This document shows, piece after piece, positions 36,346 to 46,034 of a stretch of 64,000 bases of DNA. Every line of letters starts with the position of its first letter. The first letter of the stretch is position 1. Under the pieces are notes generated by a model that was not told the DNA's origin, did no database searches, and saw only the letters and a program-made list of their open reading frames with translations. This DNA is from JBGRQA01 sp041725895 (GTDB lineage Bacteria; Bacteroidota; Bacteroidia; Bacteroidales; Marinifilaceae): positions 22,407-86,406 of the forward strand of contig JBGRQA010000027.1 in NCBI GenBank assembly GCA_041725895.1, written 5' to 3'. The position numbers and the translations under genes were made by a program.

Positions 36346-39300
36346 ATGCGAAATAAAGGAGCGATTAGACTACTTGCTATAGCTTTTGCTTTAGTGAGTT
36401 TGTATCAATTGACTTTTACCTATTATGCGAAAAAAGTTGAGAAGGATGCCGTTGAGTATTCAGCGGGGGACGAGAGTAAAAGACTAGCCTACCTTGATTC
36501 CATCCGGGGTGAATCTGTTTACAGTTTCCTAGGATTGAAGGATTACACCTACAAGGAAGTTAAGGAGTTGGAAATGAACCTGGGGCTTGACCTGAAAGGG
36601 GGGATGAACGTAACTATGGAAGTTTCCGTGGTAGAGATCATCAAAGCGATGGCTAACAACAGCAAGGATGAGACCTTTGTTGCAGCTATCGAAAAAGCCA
36701 AGCAGATGCAGGCCAACAGCCAGGAAAGTTTTGTTGATTTGTTCGCGAAAGCATTTGAGTCGATCGATCCTAATGCACAGTTGTCTTCACCTGATATCTT
36801 TGGAACTTTGGAGTTGAAGGATAAGATTAAATTTGGTGCAACCAACAAGGAAGTGATTGAGGTAATCCGTAAGGAAACCGATGCTGCTATCGATAACACC
36901 TACAACATCCTGCGTACTCGTATTGACCGCTTTGGTGTAACACAACCGCAAATTCAGAAAGCTGATATTTCCGGTCGTATTATTATCCAGCTTCCAGGGA
37001 TTAAGGATGCTGCTCGTGTAAGAAAGTTACTTCAAGGTACTGCAAGTCTGGAGTTCTGGGAGACTTTCGATAACAGCGAGATCTATCCTTACTTGCTGCA
37101 GGCAAATGCAAAAATGGTTGAGCTGAATGCTTTAAGTGAGCCTGTTGCGGAAGAAGCTAAGGCTGAAAAGAAAACTGAAGCTCAAGAAGGTGAAGAGGTT
37201 GCTCTTTTGGATAAAATTGAAAAAGAAGGTGAGAAGGATTCTCTGTCTAGCTATGAAAATGAAAAGGAATTGGCTAAGAAATATCCTTTGTTTGCTAAAT
37301 TACGTCCCAACACTTATGGTAACGGACAGTTGATGAAAGGTTCTGCTATTGGTATGGCTCACTTCAAGGATACTGCAGAGGTGAATCGTATGCTTGCCAT
37401 GGCACCAATCAAGTCTTTGTTCCCAAGAAATTTGAGATTGTATTGGGGTGTGAAATCTCCAAAATGGGAGAAATCAGGCAACCTGTTTGAATTGTATGCC
37501 ATCAAGGTAACCAGTCGTGATGGAAAGGCTCCTTTGGATGGTGATGTGATTACATCCGCTCGAGGGGAGTTTGGTCAAAACAAGGCAGAAGCTCAGGTTT
37601 CGATGACCATGAATGGTGAGGGAGCTAAAACATGGGCTCGTTTGACCAAAGACAATATCAACAAATCCATCGCAATTGTTTTGGATGGTTACGTATATTC
37701 TGCTCCAAACGTTTTGAGCGAAATTAAAGGTGGAAATTCTCAGATTTCCGGAAACTTTGACATTGCCGAGGCAAAAGACCTTGCCAATATTCTAAAGTCA
37801 GGTAAATTGCCTGCTCCTGCACATATTATTGCTGATGAAGTAGTTGGTCCTTCTTTGGGTGCTGAATCCATTCAAAAGGGGATGTGGTCTTTCCTTATTG
37901 CTTTTGCTTTAGTGTTGGTTTACATGTTCTTCTTCTATAGTAAAGGAGCTGGTTTAACAGCCAACCTTGCTTTGATTGCCAACTTGTTCTTTATCTTTGG
38001 TATTTTGGCTTCCTTGGGTGCGGTGTTAACACTGCCTGGTATTGCCGGTATCGTATTGACCATCGGTATGTCGGTGGATGCGAACGTACTGATTTATGAG
38101 CGTGTTCAGGAAGAGTTGAAAGCGGGTAAAGGATTGAAGTTAGCTATTTCTGATGGTTATAAGAATGCTTATTCTGCAATTATCGATGGTAACTTGACTA
38201 CCTTACTAACCGGTATCATTCTTTACGTATTCGGTGAAGGTCCAATTAAAGGTTTTGCAACTACATTGGTGATCGGTATTTTCTCTTCTCTGTTTGCTGC
38301 GATTTTCATTACCCGATTGATTTTTGAAGGTTCCCTGAAGCGTAACCGTAACATTACTTTCTCTACTACCTTTACTGATAACTGGTTGAGAAATGCAGGT
38401 GTGAAATTCCTTGAGAAGCGTAAGATTTTCTATGTGATTTCCGGTATTGCTCTTGTTCTAAGTATTGGATCCTTGGCAACTCGTGGTCTGAACCAGGGTA
38501 TCGACTTTAAGGGAGGTAGAACTTATGTGGTTGCTTTTGATCAGCCTGTAGCTGTAGAGGCTCTTGCCAAATCTTTGGCTGGTGAGTATGGTGATGCTCC
38601 TGAAGTGAAAACTTTCGGTGGTTCCAACCAGGTGAAAATTACCACTAAGTACAAAATTGACGAGTCGGGAACCGAAGTGGACGACGAAGTGGAAAGCAAA
38701 TTGTACACTGGATTGAAGCCTTACTTGGCAAAGGATACCAGTAAAGAGTATTTCCTTGAGAACAATCGCAAAATGTCTCAGAAGGTAGGACCTACCATTG
38801 CTGATGATATTCGTCAGTCTGCTATCTGGTCTATTCTGTTTGCGCTGATCGTGATCTTCGTATACATTATGGCTCGATTCAAGAACTGGCAGTATGGTTT
38901 GGGTGCGGTTGCTGCCCTGACTCACGATACATTCATTGTATTGGGTATTTTCTCTTTGGCTTATGGCTTCCTGCCATTCTCACTGGAGATTGACCAGGCA
39001 TTTATCGCTGCGATCCTTACTGTAGTGGGTTACTCTATTAACGATACCGTGGTTGTATTTGACCGTATTCGTGAGTACCTTGGTTTGTATCCTAAGCGCG
39101 ATCGTGATGAGGTAGTGAACAACGCTCTGAATTCAACTTTGAGACGTACCTTTAGTACATCATTGTCTACTTTCGTGGTATTGTTGGCCATCTTTATTTT
39201 CGGTGGAACTTCAATCAAAGGATTTACCTTTGCTCTGTTGGTAGGGGTTGTAGTAGGTACCTACTCATCGCTGTTCATCGCTACTCCAATTGCTTACGAT

Positions 39301-39348
39301 ACTCGTATCCGTTTGCAGAAAGTAGCTGCTAAAAAAGCTAAGAAATAA
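36346..39348 (+). CDS. secDF: Protein translocase subunit SecDF (fused)
   Basis: A 1000-residue fusion of SecD and SecF, the proton-driven partner of SecYEG that pulls secreted proteins into the periplasm. The SecD half has the first helix (about 8-25), the P1 head domain (LGLDLKGGMNV at about 80-90) and five helices (from about 508). The SecF half begins near 685 with KRKIFYVISG, then FKGGRTYVVAF and further helices including the IYERVQEEL/FDRIREYL motif repeats. An insertion in P1 rich in Glu and Lys (about 268-305, EAKAEKKTEAQEGEE) is typical of Bacteroidota. It is monocistronic. Confidence 0.97.
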   Translation: MRNKGAIRLLAIAFALVSLYQLTFTYYAKKVEKDAVEYSAGDESKRLAYLDSIRGESVYSFLGLKDYTYKEVKELEMNLGLDLKGGMNVTMEVSVVEIIKAMANNSKDETFVAAIEKAKQMQANSQESFVDLFAKAFESIDPNAQLSSPDIFGTLELKDKIKFGATNKEVIEVIRKETDAAIDNTYNILRTRIDRFGVTQPQIQKADISGRIIIQLPGIKDAARVRKLLQGTASLEFWETFDNSEIYPYLLQANAKMVELNALSEPVAEEAKAEKKTEAQEGEEVALLDKIEKEGEKDSLSSYENEKELAKKYPLFAKLRPNTYGNGQLMKGSAIGMAHFKDTAEVNRMLAMAPIKSLFPRNLRLYWGVKSPKWEKSGNLFELYAIKVTSRDGKAPLDGDVITSARGEFGQNKAEAQVSMTMNGEGAKTWARLTKDNINKSIAIVLDGYVYSAPNVLSEIKGGNSQISGNFDIAEAKDLANILKSGKLPAPAHIIADEVVGPSLGAESIQKGMWSFLIAFALVLVYMFFFYSKGAGLTANLALIANLFFIFGILASLGAVLTLPGIAGIVLTIGMSVDANVLIYERVQEELKAGKGLKLAISDGYKNAYSAIIDGNLTTLLTGIILYVFGEGPIKGFATTLVIGIFSSLFAAIFITRLIFEGSLKRNRNITFSTTFTDNWLRNAGVKFLEKRKIFYVISGIALVLSIGSLATRGLNQGIDFKGGRTYVVAFDQPVAVEALAKSLAGEYGDAPEVKTFGGSNQVKITTKYKIDESGTEVDDEVESKLYTGLKPYLAKDTSKEYFLENNRKMSQKVGPTIADDIRQSAIWSILFALIVIFVYIMARFKNWQYGLGAVAALTHDTFIVLGIFSLAYGFLPFSLEIDQAFIAAILTVVGYSINDTVVVFDRIREYLGLYPKRDRDEVVNNALNSTLRRTFSTSLSTFVVLLAIFIFGGTSIKGFTFALLVGVVVGTYSSLFIATPIAYDTRIRLQKVAAKKAKK

Positions 39349-39368
39349 TCTGATATATTTCACAGGAG

Positions 39369-39402
39369 ATGCCCCGGTCATAAGATCGGGGCATTTTTTT
39401 TG
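39369..39402 (+). terminator. Intrinsic terminator of secDF
   Basis: ATGCCCCG (39369-39376) pairs with CGGGGCAT (39387-39394), followed by eight T. Confidence 0.85.
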
Positions 39403-39536
39403 TTATCTACTGTTTATTGTCTAAAAAGAAGATTGGCTGGAGTATTGTCGGTAAACCATTACAATCCGTACCATTGTTCGGCCAAATATTTTGCTTGGTA
39501 TTAAATGGAAACTTTCTGGTTTTAAGATTTCTTGGG

Positions 39537-39544
39537 TATATTTG
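39537..39544 (+). promoter_or_regulatory. -7 box of tatA, which decides the tatA start
   Basis: TATATTTG matches the -7 consensus exactly; transcription would begin near 39551. This places an upstream in-frame TTG (39532) outside the transcript and supports the ATG at 39562. Confidence 0.5.
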
Positions 39545-39561
39545 TTGAAAATACACTTCAA

Positions 39562-39789
39562 ATGGAAAATATGCTTTTATTTATCAGTGGAATGGAGATT
39601 GTTGTGATCCTTTTGGTGATAGTCATGCTCTTTGGTTCTAAGAAGATACCGGAGCTGGCCCAGGGGTTGGGAAAAGGAATGAAGGAGTTCAAGCGGGCAA
39701 CCGATGACATCAAGAAAGAGATCAAGGACGAAACAGAAGTGATTGATAACATCAAAGATTTCAAGAACGACATTACCAAGAATTTGTAA
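39562..39789 (+). CDS. tatA: Sec-independent protein translocase TatA/E
   Basis: A 75-residue single-span protein forming the protein-conducting part of the twin-arginine pathway for folded proteins. It has an N-terminal membrane helix (about 8-26), the hinge FGSKKIPELA (about 27-36), the amphipathic helix GLGKGMKEFKRA and a charged tail. The presence of a short acidic/basic C-terminus fits TatA rather than TatB. tatC is not in this window. Confidence 0.9.
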   Translation: MENMLLFISGMEIVVILLVIVMLFGSKKIPELAQGLGKGMKEFKRATDDIKKEIKDETEVIDNIKDFKNDITKNL

Positions 39790-39809
39790 AACCTCAAGTA
39801 TTTATTGTA

Positions 39810-39856
39810 ACCCTCTGCTTTAGGGCTATGCCCCCAGGGAGAGGGTATTTTATTTT
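39810..39856 (+). terminator. Probable terminator of tatA
   Basis: ACCCTCT (39810-39816) pairs with AGAGGGT (39840-39846), with an inner hairpin between; ATTTTATTTTG follows. It ends only a few bases before the antiporter start. Confidence 0.5.
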
Positions 39857-39861
39857 GTAAT

Positions 39862-40797
39862 ATGGACTATATCTACCTCTTGTTGGGATTCTTTATCCTT
39901 TTGTATAGTGGCGATCTATTGGTAAAGGGTGGTGTTGCCCTTAGTCAGCATTTTAAAGTTTCGACCCTTGTTGTTGGAGTCACCGTGGTTTCTTTTGGTA
40001 CTTCAGCGCCTGAATTGTTTGTGAGTCTGGATGCGGCCCTTTCAGGTAGTCCCGATATTTCGATTGGAAATGTGGTAGGATCCAACATATCCAATATTGC
40101 ACTTGTACTTGGATTTACTGCAATCCTTTTGCCTTTGCCGGTAAGGAGTAATTCCATCCGGTTCGATTGGCCGGTAATGATGGGGGCTTCTCTTCTGTTT
40201 TATGTATTTGTATTGGATGGATATCTTAGGTTTTGGGAAGGTGTGATTTTTATTGCTCTTTTGATCTGTTTTATGGTTTGGACCATCCGTAAATCGCGAA
40301 AAGAATTTTCTAGTTTTTCCGAAGAGGTTCGCCCCGCTAAAATTTCTATTCCCAAGGCGGTTTTTTTAATCGTACTTGCCTCTCTGGGCTTGTACTTTGG
40401 AGCCAATATGTTGGTGGAGAGTGCTAAAAGTATAGCTTTGGATTTTGGTGTAAGTGAACGGGTTATTGGACTTACCCTTGTTGCTTTTGGGACTTCGGTT
40501 CCTGAATTGGCAACATCAGCAGTGGCAGCTTTAAAAAAGGAAATGGACATTTCTGTGGGGAATATTATTGGTTCAAATATCTTTAATTTGCTTGGGGTAT
40601 TGGGTGTAACTTCCACTGTTCACTCAATTCATGTTGGAGATCGAATGATTTCTTTCGATATTCTCTGGATGCTGGCCATTTCATTTCTCCTCTTTCTGCT
40701 TATTCTTCCACTAAGGAAAGCGAAGTTGCATCGATGGAAAGGGATTTTGCTCTTGATGGTATATCTCTCTTATGTTTACCTCGTGTTTTTTCGATAA
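39862..40797 (+). CDS. Calcium/sodium antiporter (CaCA family)
   Basis: A 311-residue inner-membrane exchanger of the YrbG type with about ten helices arranged as two inverted repeats. Each repeat carries the alpha motif with the ion-binding acidic residue: GTSAPELFVSLDAALSG followed by GNVVGSNISNIALV, and GTSVPELATSAVAALKK followed by GNIIGSNIFNLLGV. It should expel Ca2+ in exchange for Na+ or H+. It starts 72 bases after tatA, with a terminator-like hairpin between. Confidence 0.92.
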   Translation: MDYIYLLLGFFILLYSGDLLVKGGVALSQHFKVSTLVVGVTVVSFGTSAPELFVSLDAALSGSPDISIGNVVGSNISNIALVLGFTAILLPLPVRSNSIRFDWPVMMGASLLFYVFVLDGYLRFWEGVIFIALLICFMVWTIRKSRKEFSSFSEEVRPAKISIPKAVFLIVLASLGLYFGANMLVESAKSIALDFGVSERVIGLTLVAFGTSVPELATSAVAALKKEMDISVGNIIGSNIFNLLGVLGVTSTVHSIHVGDRMISFDILWMLAISFLLFLLILPLRKAKLHRWKGILLLMVYLSYVYLVFFR

Positions 40798-40809
40798 ATA
40801 TAACTCATT

Positions 40810-40842
40810 AAGCCTCAGCTTCTCTTGCTGGGGCTTTTTTTT
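40810..40842 (+). terminator. Intrinsic terminator of the antiporter gene
   Basis: A 10-bp stem (40810-40819 with 40827-40836, one G-T pair) followed by a T-run. Confidence 0.8.
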
Positions 40843-40950
40843 GTGGAAACAAATTGTATTATGTAACATACTTGTTGGAGGGCATTGATTTAATGTTGTT
40901 TAGGCATGGCTTAACCGGTTATTTTGTTATCTTTAGGGCTGACAACCGCT

Positions 40951-43401
40951 ATGACCATGAAAAAAATTTTATTATTGCTAACAGTACTACTCGTAGTACA
41001 GTCGCTTTCAGCTACCCGAAATTCTGAGAAGCGACAGATGGATGCCCTACGGGTGTCCGATCGAATTAAAATTGATGGATTTCTGGATGAGGAAATCTGG
41101 CAGAAAGCTTACTACGGTGCCGATTTCAAAACTTATGAACCACTGATCGGTAATTCTGCAAGTCAGCGAAGTGAAATTCGCATTTTGTACGATAACTCTG
41201 CCATTTATGTGGGGGCCTTGCTATTGGATGAGCAGCCGGAGAAGATTTATCGCGCTTTGTCCAAAAGGGATCAATGGACCATCAATGCCGATAAGTTTTG
41301 GGTAACTATTAGTCCATACAACGATGGGCAGAATTATTTTCGGTTTGAAGTTACTTCTGCCAATGTTCAGTCGGATATTAAGGTTTCTTCCCGTGCACAG
41401 GATCGGGCCTGGGACGCTGTTTGGTTTTCCGAAGCCCGTATTACGGATGAAGGATGGATCGTTGAAATGAGAATTCCCTACGATGCTATTCGATTTCCAA
41501 AGGAGCAAGTGCAAACCTGGGGAATTAATTTCTGGAGGATGGTAGGTAGAAGTAAAGAGATTTCTACCTGGAATCCGGTGGACAAAACCTTGGGGAGTTG
41601 GCTTGGGCAGGCCGGTGAGTTAACAGGAATCGAAAACATCGAGGCTCCTTTTCGTTTGGCTTTGTATCCTTATGTCTCTTCCTACGTTCAGCACGATAGT
41701 GAAAATGGAAAATCGGACTTTTCCCTTAATGGAGGGTTGGACCTAAAGTATGGTATCAACGAAAGCTTTACCCTTGATATGACTTTGATTCCTGATTTTG
41801 GGCAAACCACTTCAGATAATAAGGTGTTGAATTTGTCTCCTTATGAAACCAAGTATTCTGAAAATCGGCAGTTTTTTACCGAAGGGACTGAGTTGTTTAA
41901 CAAAGCAGGATTGTTCTATTCCCGCAGAATTGGAGGGAAACCGGAAAATTACGGGAGCGTGGAAGATGATCTTGCCGATGGTGAGGAGATTCTGGAGAAT
42001 CCAGCCGAAACGGAATTGATCAATGCGACCAAAATATCCGGTCGAACCCGAAATGGATTGGGTATTGGTGTTTTCAATGCCATGACTCGTGAGATGAGAG
42101 CGACCATTTCTGATGAGGAGGGAGATACGCGAAAGGTCGTTACACAACCGTTTACCAACTACAATATGTTGGTGTTGGATAAGACAATAGGGAATTATTC
42201 CTATATCAATCTTATCAATACCAATACCTACAAGCCTTCGAACCGTGACAGGGATGATGTGTTGGGAACAGCTTTTAAAATGGCAGATCGGAACAATGAA
42301 TTTGTATTCCAGGGAAATATGGCCATGAGTATGAAGTACGATCCCCAAAGTTCCAAGACTGAATTTGGGGAGTATTATGACTTAAATGCAGGAAAAGTGA
42401 ACGGGAGTTTTTATTACAATTACAATTTTAAATTGTTGAGTGATACATATAATCCCAATGATATGGGGTACTTGTCCCGAAACAATGAGTTGATTCACCG
42501 AGTGGATATTCGTTACCGTATCTTCGAACCTTTTTGGAAGATGCTTAACATGTCCGCCAATTTTTTGTTTGTGGAAAAGGAACTGTATGCACCCCGCCGG
42601 TTCTCCGAAAGATTACTCAAATTTGAATCCAGAGGAACATTTCTGAATAATTTAAGCATGGGCGGAAGTATAACCTTTCGTCCCGGAGAGCAGTATGACT
42701 ACTTTGAACCCCGTGTTGACGGGTATCGCTTTGCTTTGCCTTCAAGTCATGTTCTTCGGTATTGGCTTTCATCCGATTATCGAAAAGTGTTGGCTATCGA
42801 TGCGAGTATGGGCCTCAAGGAAATGGATGGAAAGGGCGACACAGAAGTTTTTAAGAATACTAATTTTTGGTGGAGTTTGGGCCCTCGTTTCCGGTTCAAT
42901 GATAAATTTTCCGTAAATCATAAGTTTGAATATTCCCGTAATGACAACAACCTGGGGTATGTAGCCGAACCCGTAGCAGATTCGATAGTATTTGGCGATC
43001 GGGACATTCAGAGAATCACGAATACCCTATGGGGATCGTATGTTTTCAATAACAAGTCCTCTTTAAGTTTGAAGATGCGACATTACTGGTCAAAGGTGGA
43101 GTATAACAAATTCTACGATTTGGAAGATTCCGGATATCTTACTTCTAATATTGACTATCATGAGAACAAGGATCAGAATTACAATGCATTTAATGTAGAC
43201 CTGGTTTATTCATGGAATTTTGCACCCGGTAGTTTTATGAATGTGATGTGGAAAAATAGCATTTTTACAGATGATAATATTGTGGAGCCAGACTTCTTTA
43301 ATAATTTCAATAAGATGTTATCTAGTTCCCAATCCAATAGTTTTTCTGTGAAGATATCCTATTACCTGGATTACAAGCAGCTTCGGAAAAGACGTTCCTA
43401 A
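40951..43401 (+). CDS. DUF5916 family outer-membrane protein with CBM9-like domain
   Basis: An 816-residue protein. After a signal peptide (MTMKKILLLLTVLLVVQSLSA) it has a beta-sandwich related to carbohydrate-binding family 9 (about 30-215: IKIDGFLDEEIWQKA, RFEVTSANVQSD, WIVEMRIPYDAIRFP). The large C-terminal DUF5916 region has alternating aromatic strands (YNYNFKLL, FWWSLGPRFRFN) that suggest a transmembrane beta-barrel. The first IDG.LDE.W motif is diagnostic. The true substrate is unknown; carbohydrate binding is inferred from the CBM9 fold. The start at 40951 gives the best signal peptide. Confidence 0.88.
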   Translation: MTMKKILLLLTVLLVVQSLSATRNSEKRQMDALRVSDRIKIDGFLDEEIWQKAYYGADFKTYEPLIGNSASQRSEIRILYDNSAIYVGALLLDEQPEKIYRALSKRDQWTINADKFWVTISPYNDGQNYFRFEVTSANVQSDIKVSSRAQDRAWDAVWFSEARITDEGWIVEMRIPYDAIRFPKEQVQTWGINFWRMVGRSKEISTWNPVDKTLGSWLGQAGELTGIENIEAPFRLALYPYVSSYVQHDSENGKSDFSLNGGLDLKYGINESFTLDMTLIPDFGQTTSDNKVLNLSPYETKYSENRQFFTEGTELFNKAGLFYSRRIGGKPENYGSVEDDLADGEEILENPAETELINATKISGRTRNGLGIGVFNAMTREMRATISDEEGDTRKVVTQPFTNYNMLVLDKTIGNYSYINLINTNTYKPSNRDRDDVLGTAFKMADRNNEFVFQGNMAMSMKYDPQSSKTEFGEYYDLNAGKVNGSFYYNYNFKLLSDTYNPNDMGYLSRNNELIHRVDIRYRIFEPFWKMLNMSANFLFVEKELYAPRRFSERLLKFESRGTFLNNLSMGGSITFRPGEQYDYFEPRVDGYRFALPSSHVLRYWLSSDYRKVLAIDASMGLKEMDGKGDTEVFKNTNFWWSLGPRFRFNDKFSVNHKFEYSRNDNNLGYVAEPVADSIVFGDRDIQRITNTLWGSYVFNNKSSLSLKMRHYWSKVEYNKFYDLEDSGYLTSNIDYHENKDQNYNAFNVDLVYSWNFAPGSFMNVMWKNSIFTDDNIVEPDFFNNFNKMLSSSQSNSFSVKISYYLDYKQLRKRRS

Positions 43402-43433
43402 AATTAACGAATAAATTTAAATCATATAAAAAG

Positions 43434-43473
43434 CCCTTTCGGAGAAACAAGTTAACTTCGGAAGGGTTTTTTT
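43434..43473 (+). terminator. Intrinsic terminator of the DUF5916 gene
   Basis: A 10-bp stem with two G-T pairs (43434-43443 with 43457-43466) followed by seven T. Confidence 0.7.
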
Positions 43474-43694
43474 ATAGGATGAAATCAGAGATAGGAGTGG
43501 TTTTAGAATTGTAAATTGCATATAGAGATACCTTTGATGTGAATTCACCGGGAATTCTAATGCATGCAAAATTTTTGCTATCTTATGCTGAATATAAAAT
43601 GGATGAAGAGAGTATCTTCCGTGGAGATTTTCTAAATTTGAACGAATTCTTCCCTCAGACACAAATTGTTTTTTGGGAACCATAATTATTGAGA

Positions 43695-44348
43695 ATGATT
43701 TTAGCAGAACAGATAAAAAAATCTTTTGGCAATGTAGAAGTTTTAAAGGGCATTGACTTAAGTGTAAACAGAGGGGAGATTGTGTCGGTTGTTGGAGCCA
43801 GTGGGGCCGGGAAAACCACTCTACTGCAGATAATGGGGACGCTGGATAAACCGGATTTTGGAACGATTTCAATCGATGGGATGGATATCACCAGTTTTAA
43901 TGAAAAGGAACTGGCTGCTTTTCGGAATCAGAATATTGGTTTTGTGTTTCAATTTCATCACCTCTTGCCTGAATTCACAGCTTTGGAGAATGTTTGTATT
44001 CCTGCATTTATTGCCAAAAAGAGCAAAGTACAGGCTGAAGCTCGTGCAATGGAATTGCTGAAATTGTTGAATCTGGAACATCGGATCGATCACAAACCGG
44101 CCGAAATGTCGGGGGGAGAAAAGCAGAGAGTAGCAGTGGCCCGTGCTCTGATCAATGATCCTTTGGTGATATTGGCTGATGAGCCTTCCGGTAACCTGGA
44201 TTCCAAAAACAGGCAGGAATTGCATGAATTGTTTTTTCTGTTGCGGGAGAAATTCAACCAGACTTTTATTATTGTTACTCATGATATGGAACTGGCCGAA
44301 ATGTCGGACCGGAAAATAATTATTTCAGACGGACGAATCGAGATATAG
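43695..44348 (+). CDS. lolD: ABC transporter ATP-binding protein, LolD type
   Basis: A 217-residue ATPase of the MacB/LolD class, which with LolC/E releases lipoproteins from the inner membrane. It shows Walker A GASGAGKTT (about 34-42), the Q-loop VFQFHHLLPE, the signature MSGGEKQRVAVARAL, Walker B VILADEPSG and the H-loop VTHD. The QFHHLLPEFTA sequence is typical of LolD. The start is the ATG at 43695; an upstream TTG adds only two residues. The permeases are not adjacent. The next gene starts at or just after its stop. Confidence 0.9.
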   Translation: MILAEQIKKSFGNVEVLKGIDLSVNRGEIVSVVGASGAGKTTLLQIMGTLDKPDFGTISIDGMDITSFNEKELAAFRNQNIGFVFQFHHLLPEFTALENVCIPAFIAKKSKVQAEARAMELLKLLNLEHRIDHKPAEMSGGEKQRVAVARALINDPLVILADEPSGNLDSKNRQELHELFFLLREKFNQTFIIVTHDMELAEMSDRKIIISDGRIEI

Positions 44349-44350
44349 TG

Positions 44351-45127
44351 ATGGAAGGTCTTACCCCAATTGAGTTGAAGGAATTTTTGGAGGAAAAGTT
44401 TGATCTGTACAATCGGGAAAGTTTCATTCAAACCGATCCCATACAGATTCCCCGTGCTTTTTCCCGGAAAGAGGATATTGAGATTGCTGGATTTCTTGCT
44501 GCCAGTATTGCCTGGGGGCAGCGTCCAACTATTATTCGCAATGGGCGATGGTTGATGGAGCAGATGAATCATCAACCCTATCAATTCCTGATGGATGCTA
44601 CCGAGGACGATCTTCAAAAATTTTCGGGGTTTAAACACCGTACTTTTAATGGTGAGGATTGTGTTTTTTTCCTGAAGTCCCTTCGAAATATCTATCAAAA
44701 TCATAATGGATTGGAAGGTGTTTTTCTTACGGGACTTGAGTTGGGAGAAGGGATGAAGGGGGCTTTGGCCTATTTCCGAAAGATTTTCTTTGAAATTGAA
44801 CATCAACAGCGGACTACTAAACATGTTTCCAATGTGGAAAAGAAATCCTCAGCAAAAAGGTTGAATATGTTCTTGCGCTGGATGATCCGATCCGATCAGC
44901 GTGGAGTTGATTTTGGCTTGTGGAAAGGAATTTCACCTGCAGAACTATACATTCCTCTTGATGTCCATTCAGGTCGTATCGCAAGAAAGCTTGGGCTTCT
45001 GCAAAGGAAGCAGGATGATTGGCCTGCTGTGGAAGAATTAACTCAAAACTTGAGAGCATTCGATCCTACTGATCCAATTAAATACGATTATGCTCTCTTT
45101 GGTATTGGAGCCTTCGAAAAATTTTAA
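44351..45127 (+). CDS. TIGR02757 family protein (DUF2400)
   Basis: A 258-residue protein matching the TIGR02757/DUF2400 family of unknown function, which is widespread in Bacteroidota. Visible conserved stretches are IEIAGFLAASIAWGQRPTII (about 44-63), KRLNMFLRWMIRSDQRGVDFG and YIPLDVHSGRIARKLGL. Its helical pattern resembles HhH DNA glycosylases, and the LDVH near 200 sits where the catalytic Asp region would be, but this is inference. The ATG at 44351 directly follows the lolD stop; a GTG overlapping that stop is an alternative. Confidence 0.85.
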   Translation: MEGLTPIELKEFLEEKFDLYNRESFIQTDPIQIPRAFSRKEDIEIAGFLAASIAWGQRPTIIRNGRWLMEQMNHQPYQFLMDATEDDLQKFSGFKHRTFNGEDCVFFLKSLRNIYQNHNGLEGVFLTGLELGEGMKGALAYFRKIFFEIEHQQRTTKHVSNVEKKSSAKRLNMFLRWMIRSDQRGVDFGLWKGISPAELYIPLDVHSGRIARKLGLLQRKQDDWPAVEELTQNLRAFDPTDPIKYDYALFGIGAFEKF

Positions 45128-45166
45128 TTGTGCTATTTTTGTGGCGAATTATTAGTGATGTAGCGA

Positions 45167-45886
45167 ATGGCAAACAACTATTTTGAATTTAAACAATTTA
45201 CCATTTTCCAGGATGGATCAGCCATGAAAGTGGGGACCGATGGTGTTCTGCTTGGTGCCTGGGCGAATGTAGAAGGAGCATCGCGAATGTTGGATGTGGG
45301 AGCCGGATCCGGTTTGATTGCCATTATGCTGGCTCAACGTACCAACCCCGGTTGTGAAATAGAAGCAGTTGAGATTGAGGATCAGGCTTATCAGCAGGCT
45401 GTTGATAATATAAAGGCGTGTCGTTGGAGCAACCGGATTCAGTTGTTTCATCAATCCTTTCAGAACTTTTCGGAAAGTGCGAATTCCCAATACGATTTAA
45501 TAGTTAGCAACCCGCCCTATTTTGTAAATGGTTTGAAAAACCCGGAAATTGCCAGGTCAAAGGCTCGTCATTCTGATTATTTGCCCTTTGAAGAATTACT
45601 GGATGGGGCAAAACAGTTGTTAGCTTCCAGAGGAAAATTGGCAGTTGTACTTCCGGTGGGGGAGGGAGAGCTTTTTATTCGTCTGGCTCGAAAAAGCGGA
45701 TTTTATTTGTACAGACAAGTGAAAGTATCGCCCAATCCAGGCAAGCCGGCCAAACGCTATTTGCTGGAATTCAAGTTGGAGTCTTGCGAAACAAAGGAGG
45801 AGGAAATGGCTGTAGAGAATGGTCAGCGTCATGTTTATACTCCTGAGTATATTGAACTGACAAAAGATTTCTACCTTAAGTTTTAG
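45167..45886 (+). CDS. trmN6: tRNA1(Val) (adenine(37)-N6)-methyltransferase-like protein
   Basis: A 239-residue class I SAM-dependent methyltransferase of the YfiC/TrmN6 group that modifies A37 of tRNA-Val in E. coli. It shows the N-terminal FKQFTIFQDGSAMKVGTDGVLLG, the SAM-binding LDVGAGSGLIAIMLAQR (about 42-58) and the catalytic NPPY in IVSNPPYF (about 110-117) that marks amino-group methylation of adenine. The length fits. It follows TIGR02757 by 39 bases and may share the transcript with lolD. Confidence 0.88.
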   Translation: MANNYFEFKQFTIFQDGSAMKVGTDGVLLGAWANVEGASRMLDVGAGSGLIAIMLAQRTNPGCEIEAVEIEDQAYQQAVDNIKACRWSNRIQLFHQSFQNFSESANSQYDLIVSNPPYFVNGLKNPEIARSKARHSDYLPFEELLDGAKQLLASRGKLAVVLPVGEGELFIRLARKSGFYLYRQVKVSPNPGKPAKRYLLEFKLESCETKEEEMAVENGQRHVYTPEYIELTKDFYLKF

Positions 45887-45977
45887 ATTATGTATTTTGG
45901 ATCACGAACAGAAAAAAAACAGGTCCGTTGTAGCGGATCAAATTGAGGGGGGATTCGTGTTTTAGAATTCATATTAT

Positions 45978-46015
45978 AAAAAAAGAGGATAACTCGATCG
46001 TTCAAGATATCCTCT
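45978..46015 (-). terminator. Terminator of the PNGase F-like gene
   Basis: AGAGGAT (45984-45990) pairs with ATCCTCT (46009-46015); the minus strand then runs into seven T. Confidence 0.6.
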
Positions 46016-46034
46016 AAAATATGGTATTTGATGG

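Noticed and set aside
43417..43872. 151-codon minus-strand frame opposite the start of lolD
   Set aside because: It overlaps the terminator of DUF5916 and the conserved Walker A region of lolD on the other strand.
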